This document shows positions 13,346-15,063 of a stretch of 15,063 nt of DNA, one piece after another. The notes beneath the pieces are model-generated. The model was given only the letters and a program-made list of their open reading frames with translations. It was not told where the DNA came from and searched no databases. The DNA comes from Lachnoclostridium phytofermentans (GTDB taxonomy: Bacteria > Bacillota > Clostridia > Lachnospirales > Lachnospiraceae). The first letter of the stretch is position 1; each line of letters opens with the position of its first letter. The stretch covers positions 1 to 15,063 of the forward strand of contig DPVV01000473.1 of the NCBI GenBank assembly GCA_003526525.1, given 5' to 3'. The position numbers were made by a program, and so were the translations under genes.

Positions 13346-15063
13346 ATGCTGCGATTATCTAGAACTGGGATACGTAATCTTGCATCAAGTGACCTCGTTT
13401 ATTCCCGTGGCCTGCAGTATTATAAAAGCAACCGAGTGACAAATGCGACTTTCTCAAAATCCACAAACCAATACAAATTCCTTGTAAAAGGTAGTTTCAC
13501 ATATCAAGTTAGCGTTACAGAGAAAGAAGATGGGGCATTTGATTATACCTGCAATTGTCCATCTCATTTGAAAGAAAAAGGAGCCTGCAAGCATGTGGTA
13601 GCAGGGCTGTTGTTTTTATTAAAGTATCAAGAAAAGTCAGCAATGGAAGAACCAAGAACACCGGAAGAGAAGCGGGCTTTTCAAGTACTTGATTATTTTG
13701 CAAATCAAGATGACACTTATGCTGAGGGTGAAATCTTTAAAATAGTACCAACCATTTCTTTACCAACCATGTTACGTCAAGATTCAAATGCGCTTCTAAT
13801 GCTGCATGCTGGAAACAATCATATGTATAAGGTTCAATCCATAAAGAAATTTTTGACGGATTATAGTACCAATCAAAATATTATTCTTGGCAAAGACTTT
13901 AAGTTTATTGCTGGAGAAAGTGAATTTGATAGAACGTCAAAAAAAGTGATGGAGTATTTAGTAGGAATCTTAGAAATACAGGAGTTAATTGATAAAACTT
14001 CCTATGCTAAACTATTTGCAAAACATCAAATGTTGTTATCAAAAAGTATGCTGTTAAAATTGCTTTCTTTGTTTGGAACAAGCTCTTTTCGCTTGGAACT
14101 AAATCAAAAAATCTATGAAGATGTTAAATATATCAATGGAAATCCCAATATTGTATACGATTTAGATGTCTATGAAGATAGTATTTTACTAGATTATAAA
14201 GAAAAAGAACCTGTGATTCCTTTATCCGAAGGTGGAGAGTTAATCTTTTATAATAGCTTTATCTTTACCCCGAACAAGTACTTTATTAAAAATTATGTAC
14301 CCTTTTATAATACCTTGGGTCGAGAAAAGAAGCCATTGGTATTTCGAGGGGATAATAGACAGCGCTTTTTAGAAGAAGTACTACCAAAGTTACACGAAAC
14401 GATGGAGATAGAAATACCGGAAAGCTTAAAGAGTAGGTATCTTACGTTACCAATGCAGGCGTGCGTCTATCTTGATCGCTATCATGGTGGAATTAAGGCA
14501 GAGCTTAAGTTTCGATATGGTGATTATGAATTTAACTGCTTTGAAAGTCCAAGAAGTGATGAATTTATCGTAGTTCGAAGTAAGGAAGATGAATATGAAG
14601 TAATGAGGCTCTTGGAACAACTTGATTTCGAACCGCACAGTACATTTTATCATCTAAAGAATGATAATAGCATCTATGAGTTCCTAACGGGTCGTATCCA
14701 CGATTTACAATCAGTAGCTCAGCTTTATTATTCGGATTCCTTTAAGAAATTAGGCATAAAAAATAGCAGCAACTTTAAGGTTGGGCTACGTATTAGTAAC
14801 GATATTGATTTGCTTGAGATGGATTTAGAATCTGAAGATATCCCGCAAGAAGAACTGAGAGCGCTATTTCGTTCATTCCAACTTAAGAAAAAGTACTACC
14901 GCTTAAAAGATGGCAGCTTTATTAACTTAGAGGATGAACATATAGCTAAGATGTCAAATATCTTAGATGATTTAAATGTATCCGTGAAGTCTCTTTCTGA
15001 TGAACCAATTAAGTTATCAAAAAATAAAGCGTTTTATTTGGAAGATGCCCTTAATGGTAGATC
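13346..15063 (+). CDS. SWIM zinc-finger protein, N-terminal part of a probable SNF2-family helicase (3' end outside window)
   Basis: An open frame of 572 codons runs off the right edge without a stop. Its ATG follows a perfect AGGAGG (13331-13336). Near the N-terminus is a SWIM zinc finger: CNC (C69, C71), ten residues including SHLKEKG, then CKH (C81, H83), the CxC-x(n)-CxH pattern. The next ~480 residues are mixed alpha/beta, rich in charged and aromatic residues, and fit the SNF2-helicase-associated region that in clostridial proteins sits between SWIM and the ATPase. No Walker A or DEAx box is reached inside the window, so the helicase assignment rests on the SWIM-plus-long-linker layout and remains an inference. 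SWIM domains bind DNA or protein; the full proteins are usually around 1000-1100 residues. It stands alone behind its own promoter. Confidence 0.75.
   Translation, partial: MLRLSRTGIRNLASSDLVYSRGLQYYKSNRVTNATFSKSTNQYKFLVKGSFTYQVSVTEKEDGAFDYTCNCPSHLKEKGACKHVVAGLLFLLKYQEKSAMEEPRTPEEKRAFQVLDYFANQDDTYAEGEIFKIVPTISLPTMLRQDSNALLMLHAGNNHMYKVQSIKKFLTDYSTNQNIILGKDFKFIAGESEFDRTSKKVMEYLVGILEIQELIDKTSYAKLFAKHQMLLSKSMLLKLLSLFGTSSFRLELNQKIYEDVKYINGNPNIVYDLDVYEDSILLDYKEKEPVIPLSEGGELIFYNSFIFTPNKYFIKNYVPFYNTLGREKKPLVFRGDNRQRFLEEVLPKLHETMEIEIPESLKSRYLTLPMQACVYLDRYHGGIKAELKFRYGDYEFNCFESPRSDEFIVVRSKEDEYEVMRLLEQLDFEPHSTFYHLKNDNSIYEFLTGRIHDLQSVAQLYYSDSFKKLGIKNSSNFKVGLRISNDIDLLEMDLESEDIPQEELRALFRSFQLKKKYYRLKDGSFINLEDEHIAKMSNILDDLNVSVKSLSDEPIKLSKNKAFYLEDALNGR

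Overview
The window looks like a chromosomal segment from a low-GC Firmicute, most likely a clostridial/Lachnospiraceae relative. The basis is the A+T-rich sequence, strong AGGAGG-type ribosome binding sites, scpA-scpB, DacF-type D,D-carboxypeptidases and a pyrimidine-nucleoside phosphorylase. Genus is an inference; no rRNA or tRNA lies here to anchor it. All supported genes are on the + strand. I see no phage, IS, CRISPR or tRNA gene.

Layout. (1) 1-412: 3' end of a pyrimidine-nucleoside phosphorylase and its terminator. (2) 645-4432: a two-gene MacB/FtsX-type ABC system, an ATPase plus a large permease with a long coiled-coil ectodomain. Each gene is followed, at its stop codon, by a copy of the same ~60-bp hairpin repeat, and a terminator closes the unit. 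(3) 4433-5258: a gene-poor leader with several hairpins, ending in an intrinsic terminator that abuts the ribosome binding site of a TTG-started, membrane-anchored protein with two BIG2/Ig-like domains. (4) 5337-6772: a secreted DacF-type D-Ala-D-Ala carboxypeptidase with its own promoter. (5) 6805-9808: an extended -10 promoter, an intrinsic terminator just after it, then a tightly packed operon: membrane-anchored metallophosphoesterase, a polytopic protein resembling a site-2 protease with a degraded active site, scpA and scpB. (6) 9868-11322: a second DacF-like carboxypeptidase, a 56-bp structured element and a terminator. (7) 11381-13212: a SulP-family anion transporter with a STAS domain, with a canonical promoter and a terminator. 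(8) 13303-15063: an extended -10 promoter and the first 572 codons of a SWIM-zinc-finger protein, probably the N-terminal part of a SNF2-family helicase that continues beyond the window.

How the genes fit together. ScpA and ScpB are the non-SMC subunits of the bacterial condensin. Two penicillin-binding-protein-type carboxypeptidases, the BIG2 protein and the phosphoesterase are probably exported or membrane-facing envelope proteins, so the centre of the window mixes chromosome segregation with wall maintenance. In Bacillus subtilis, too, a D,D-carboxypeptidase gene (dacB) lies close downstream of scpAB.

The features most worth a second look are the paired hairpin repeats with a compensatory base-pair change, the catalytically degraded site-2-protease-like protein, and two genes whose ribosome binding sites directly follow an intrinsic terminator (attenuation-like leaders). 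I do not see a clearly new multi-gene system.
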